Positions 61,631 to 64,000 of a stretch of DNA of 64,000 nucleotides are shown in pieces. This DNA is from Phycisphaeraceae bacterium (GTDB lineage Bacteria > Planctomycetota > Phycisphaerae > Phycisphaerales > Phycisphaeraceae): the NCBI GenBank assembly GCA_002704825.1, contig PAIY01000123.1, forward strand, positions 1-64,000, read 5' to 3'. The notes beneath the pieces are model-generated. The model did not search any database. It was not told the DNA's origin and saw nothing but the letters and a program-made list of their open reading frames with translations. Numbering within the stretch: the first letter of the stretch is position 1; each line of letters begins with the position of its first letter. Position numbers and translations under genes: made by a program.

Positions 61631-62401
61631 TTACTCGTGGATTGGTCGAAGGGTTAACTGTTTGCCTGCCATGATGCGCATGCTGTTTTGATCCTGCAGC
61701 AGACCAATGATCCGACAGTGACCGCGCTTGGCATCTTGCGGAATCGTGATCATAGCCTTGCCTTGCGTGTTGATGAGTTTGATCGTCTGCATGTTCCGTA
61801 CGACACCATCATGGTGAAGCTGCCTTCCCGAATTTTCACCGCGTCGGACTTGGGTTTTGAGATGGTCTTCTGCAAGAACCAGATGCAATTGAGCGTTGGG
61901 GGGCAGGGGGTGAATCTGCCAATGCACGGTATCTAATTCTGCTGCTTCGTCACTTTGTTGTGAGAAACCCAGTTCCAGATTCACGGCTGGTTTTTTCGCC
62001 AGTTCCGATGTGATGTGTTTTTCTGCTGTTGCTTTGCGTGATCCGACAAAAGCATGTTGGCCGTTGATGATCATCTGTGGCGTGTAGACCTGCCGACTGC
62101 GCATCGCTTGAGCGTATTGGTATTGTCGCTGTGTCCATTGCTCGCTGGAAAAGCGATCTTCCCAACCCAGGCGGTCCCAGTAGTCCACGTGATAGGCCAG
62201 TGTGTAGACTGGCGATTGCGCTTTGGCTGCCTCTTGGCGTAACTGCGATAAAACACGATCCGCTGGCGGGCAACTGGAGCAGCCTTCTGAGGTGAACAGT
62301 TCGACCACCACAAAGCTGTTGACAGGATGGTCTGCTGCTTGAACCATGTCTGATAGAGAAAGCGTGAAGAATCCAAGAACGATAAGCAGGCGCGTGATCA
62401 T
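61631..62401 (-). CDS. DUF1223 secreted protein (thioredoxin-like)
   Basis: 256 residues from MITRLLIVLGFFTLSLS, a signal peptide; the frame is open upstream to 62482. VVVELFTSEGCSSCPPADRV (about 27-46) carries the CxxC pair of the DUF1223 family, and YTPQMIINGQHAFVGSR is also conserved. Likely an extracytoplasmic redox protein; substrate unknown. Confidence 0.88.
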   Translation of the reverse strand: MITRLLIVLGFFTLSLSDMVQAADHPVNSFVVVELFTSEGCSSCPPADRVLSQLRQEAAKAQSPVYTLAYHVDYWDRLGWEDRFSSEQWTQRQYQYAQAMRSRQVYTPQMIINGQHAFVGSRKATAEKHITSELAKKPAVNLELGFSQQSDEAAELDTVHWQIHPLPPNAQLHLVLAEDHLKTQVRRGENSGRQLHHDGVVRNMQTIKLINTQGKAMITIPQDAKRGHCRIIGLLQDQNSMRIMAGKQLTLRPIHE

Positions 62402-62538
62402 GTTGAGTGATACTAACAGGTCCTCAGAAGTATTCCCATCGCATGCAACGTTTTTCTTGACCCTGCTGTATCGGTCGATCACAATGCAGTAACCCCACTG
62501 ATGAATTTTACGCTGATGGTTGAAGTCCGGAGTCTGCC

Positions 62539-63141
62539 ATGACAGTTGAAGAATATTTCAGTCAATCCGTTGGCGATTTTCCCAAGCCCAATATTTCAGG
62601 CGTGTCCGGCCCATGGATGCCGCTGGGGAGCATGAACGTACCCTATGGCAAGCTCTGGGCAGGTGACCCTTGGATTGTCACCGAAGAGGACGGCGTGGTG
62701 GTCAATGTCAAACCCGGTTTATGTCACGTTGAAATTCAAGGCATGGATTTTGAGGGGCATCGCCGGATAGCGCGCGTGAGGGTGTATTGCGATGAGGTGA
62801 CGGATTTACAAATCAAACCGATGAACAAAACAGTTTGCATTGATGTGGGTGAACTTGGGGTTTCAGACATGGTAGCGATCTCCCAGGCCATCGAGCCGGA
62901 TCACTACGAAGACTACATGGAAGACCTTAATGCGGCATCCTCCGGCGGGTTGGAGTATGTTGCGTTTGATTACGAAGGCAAATCGTTTGAGATGATCCTG
63001 ATTCCCGGTGGCTTGGGGGATGGTGAATATGACGTGTTTGAACTGGTGTCCAACGGGAAGACGGTGGGTTTGGAGATAGAATTTCTGCCAGCAGATTTTG
63101 TTCTGGATACTGAGGTTCAGACACGCGACAATGAATCATGA
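62539..63141 (+). CDS. DUF4241-like protein
   Basis: 200 residues. MNVPYGKLWAGDPWIV, LCHVEIQG and GLGDGEYDVFELVSNGK follow the order of DUF4241 proteins (turn, strand, GDG-Y-V motif), but identity is modest. No signal peptide. It overlaps the next gene by 4 nt (atga at 63138). Confidence 0.7.
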   Translation: MTVEEYFSQSVGDFPKPNISGVSGPWMPLGSMNVPYGKLWAGDPWIVTEEDGVVVNVKPGLCHVEIQGMDFEGHRRIARVRVYCDEVTDLQIKPMNKTVCIDVGELGVSDMVAISQAIEPDHYEDYMEDLNAASSGGLEYVAFDYEGKSFEMILIPGGLGDGEYDVFELVSNGKTVGLEIEFLPADFVLDTEVQTRDNES

Positions 63142-63467
63142 TGCATCAAGCCGATGACAATTCCCAGGCCTTTTGTTTCAGTGCGGATACCGCTGCGGTG
63201 TTTGCCTTTTTCATTGGCGGATTTCTGGGGCTGGGTTGGCCGTTTCTGATTTGGGGTTTGGTGAACATGATGGACTCGGGGCATCCGGATGCGCTAACCA
63301 ACCCGGTGAACAATGCTGACGCGGTGTTGCAGGCTTATGACGGGCTGGGACAACTTGGGCCTTTGCGGATCCTGGTGTGGCTCTTTGCCATGCTCATGAC
63401 TGCCGTGGTCAGTGGTTTTATCAGCGCCCTGGTGGTCTTCATGTGCAAGCATCGCTGGCGGGGTTAA
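63138..63467 (+). CDS. Small two-helix membrane protein, unknown
   Basis: 109 residues; start overlaps the previous stop (atga). Two hydrophobic segments (about 17-42 and 80-103). Likely coexpressed with the DUF4241-like protein. No family recognised. Confidence 0.7.
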   Translation: MMHQADDNSQAFCFSADTAAVFAFFIGGFLGLGWPFLIWGLVNMMDSGHPDALTNPVNNADAVLQAYDGLGQLGPLRILVWLFAMLMTAVVSGFISALVVFMCKHRWRG

Positions 63468-63506
63468 AGCAGTTCAGGCAATTAATCTCAATATCTTCTT
63501 TGATTT

Positions 63507-63535
63507 CGTCATTCCCGCCTGCGCGGGAGTGATGG
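63507..63535. repeat. REP-like palindrome, family A, half copy
   Basis: cgtcattcccgcctgcgcgg plus agtgatgg: only one hairpin of the element; flank ggagattaatt matches that of copy 1 at 80-90. Confidence 0.85.
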
Positions 63536-63602
63536 ATGGTGGAGATTAATTCATTGTAATGATCTAACGCGCTTTTACTTGATCATGCACTGCGAGTGCC
63601 TG

Positions 63603-63980
63603 TCACCGTTCCATGAACTTTAATTCATAAAGTTTATTGTCGTGATCAAAGGTGATGACGAGGTTGGCAATGTCCCTGGGCTCAAGGGCGTGTTGCGCAT
63701 TGTCCGGGTCGTAGTACCACCATGTTTCAAGATCATCAATAATCTGCCGTGCATTGGGTGGGCCGATGTGTTGCTGGATTTGGGCAGCGGTCATGCCTTT
63801 TTGGAGATTGGCCACGGCAGCAGGTGTCGCACTTGGACGCGTTGACTGATACACCACGTAATAAACGATACACAGAAGCAGCACGGCGATTGCAAAGGCA
63901 ACGAGCAGACGTCCCACTGCGGTGCACATTGAACATTGACAACGCGTGCATGGCGAGTCGGTTTGAGATGCATCGGACAT
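63603..63980 (-). CDS. SmpA/BamE-like small membrane protein
   Basis: 125 residues from MSDASQTDSPCTRCQCSMC; GAGGGGG lies 6 nt upstream. A Cys cluster (CTRCQCSMC, about 10-18) precedes one membrane helix (about 25-47). The C-terminal part LQKGMTAAQIQQHIGPPN, then ETWWYY, resembles the SmpA/OmlA/BamE fold. It is anchored as a transmembrane protein, not a lipoprotein. Function unknown. Confidence 0.75.
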   Translation of the reverse strand: MSDASQTDSPCTRCQCSMCTAVGRLLVAFAIAVLLLCIVYYVVYQSTRPSATPAAVANLQKGMTAAQIQQHIGPPNARQIIDDLETWWYYDPDNAQHALEPRDIANLVITFDHDNKLYELKFMER

Positions 63981-64000
63981 AGCAACCCCCTCGTGCATTC

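Overview
The window looks like a piece of a planctomycete chromosome, most likely class Phycisphaerae (inference). The pointers are a Planctomycetes-Verrucomicrobia type (PVM) bacterial microcompartment cluster, an MqnA gene of the futalosine menaquinone route, a LacI regulator / glycoside hydrolase / pseudopilin-like block, proteins with a helix-turn-helix head and long low-complexity body, weak or absent Shine-Dalgarno sequences at several genes, and many short intergenic palindromes. No phage, plasmid, insertion sequence or CRISPR was seen; gene order is dense and mostly housekeeping.

Layout. 0.2-9.2 kb (minus): one probable operon with a large GATase-like membrane protein, ABC ATPase, ABC-2 permease, HEAT-repeat protein, hot-dog thioesterase and alpha/beta hydrolase. 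9.3-13.3 kb: riboflavin synthase, tRNA adenosine deaminase, glycerate kinase, an orphan solute-binding protein. 13.7-17 kb (minus): a phosphatidylserine-decarboxylase-family protein with a very acidic tail, and an HTH / low-complexity / membrane protein. 17.4-26.8 kb (plus): the microcompartment cluster with pduL, three BMC-H, three BMC-P (EutN-type) shell genes, acetate kinase, CoA-acylating aldehyde dehydrogenase, an RpiB-like protein, class II aldolase, a malate/lactate dehydrogenase homologue and a DeoR regulator. 27-31.3 kb: GT8 glycosyltransferase, obgE, coaX, a membrane protein, an MnmE-like GTPase. 31.4-33.9 kb: AraC regulator divergent from a GH4 glycosidase. 34-50.9 kb: PEGA lipoprotein, moaC, a sigma70-region-2 protein downstream of mqnA, an NtrC-type regulator, ispF, DUF3592 pair, accA, tyrA, proC, DoxX, UbiD-like, Nif3-like, recX, a TPP riboswitch with thiC, and an L7/L12-like membrane protein. 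51-55 kb: LacI regulator, secreted clan-A glycosidase, pseudopilin-like protein, tRNA-Asp. 55.4-64 kb: MFS transporter, Kef-type antiporter, NfeD-like/flotillin pair and several small membrane or exported proteins.

How the genes work together. In the model known for this type of microcompartment, fuculose- or rhamnulose-1-phosphate is split by the encapsulated aldolase into DHAP and lactaldehyde. Aldehyde dehydrogenase converts lactaldehyde to lactyl-CoA, PduL makes lactyl-phosphate, and acetate kinase recovers ATP. The dehydrogenase is thought to recycle NAD+ inside the shell. Amphipathic encapsulation-like helices can be seen on PduL, the aldehyde dehydrogenase, the RpiB-like protein (N-terminal) and the aldolase (C-terminal). 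Sugar isomerase and kinase genes are not in the window.

Points most worth a second look: families of short covarying palindromes, one copy of which is translated as part of the RpiB-like microcompartment protein; a set of -10 boxes 6-7 nt before start codons, including the microcompartment operon, suggesting leaderless mRNAs; the sigma-like protein with three HTH motifs; the acidic-tailed PSD; the membrane-anchored L7/L12-like domain; and an NtrC-type regulator with GAFTNA in place of GAFTGA.
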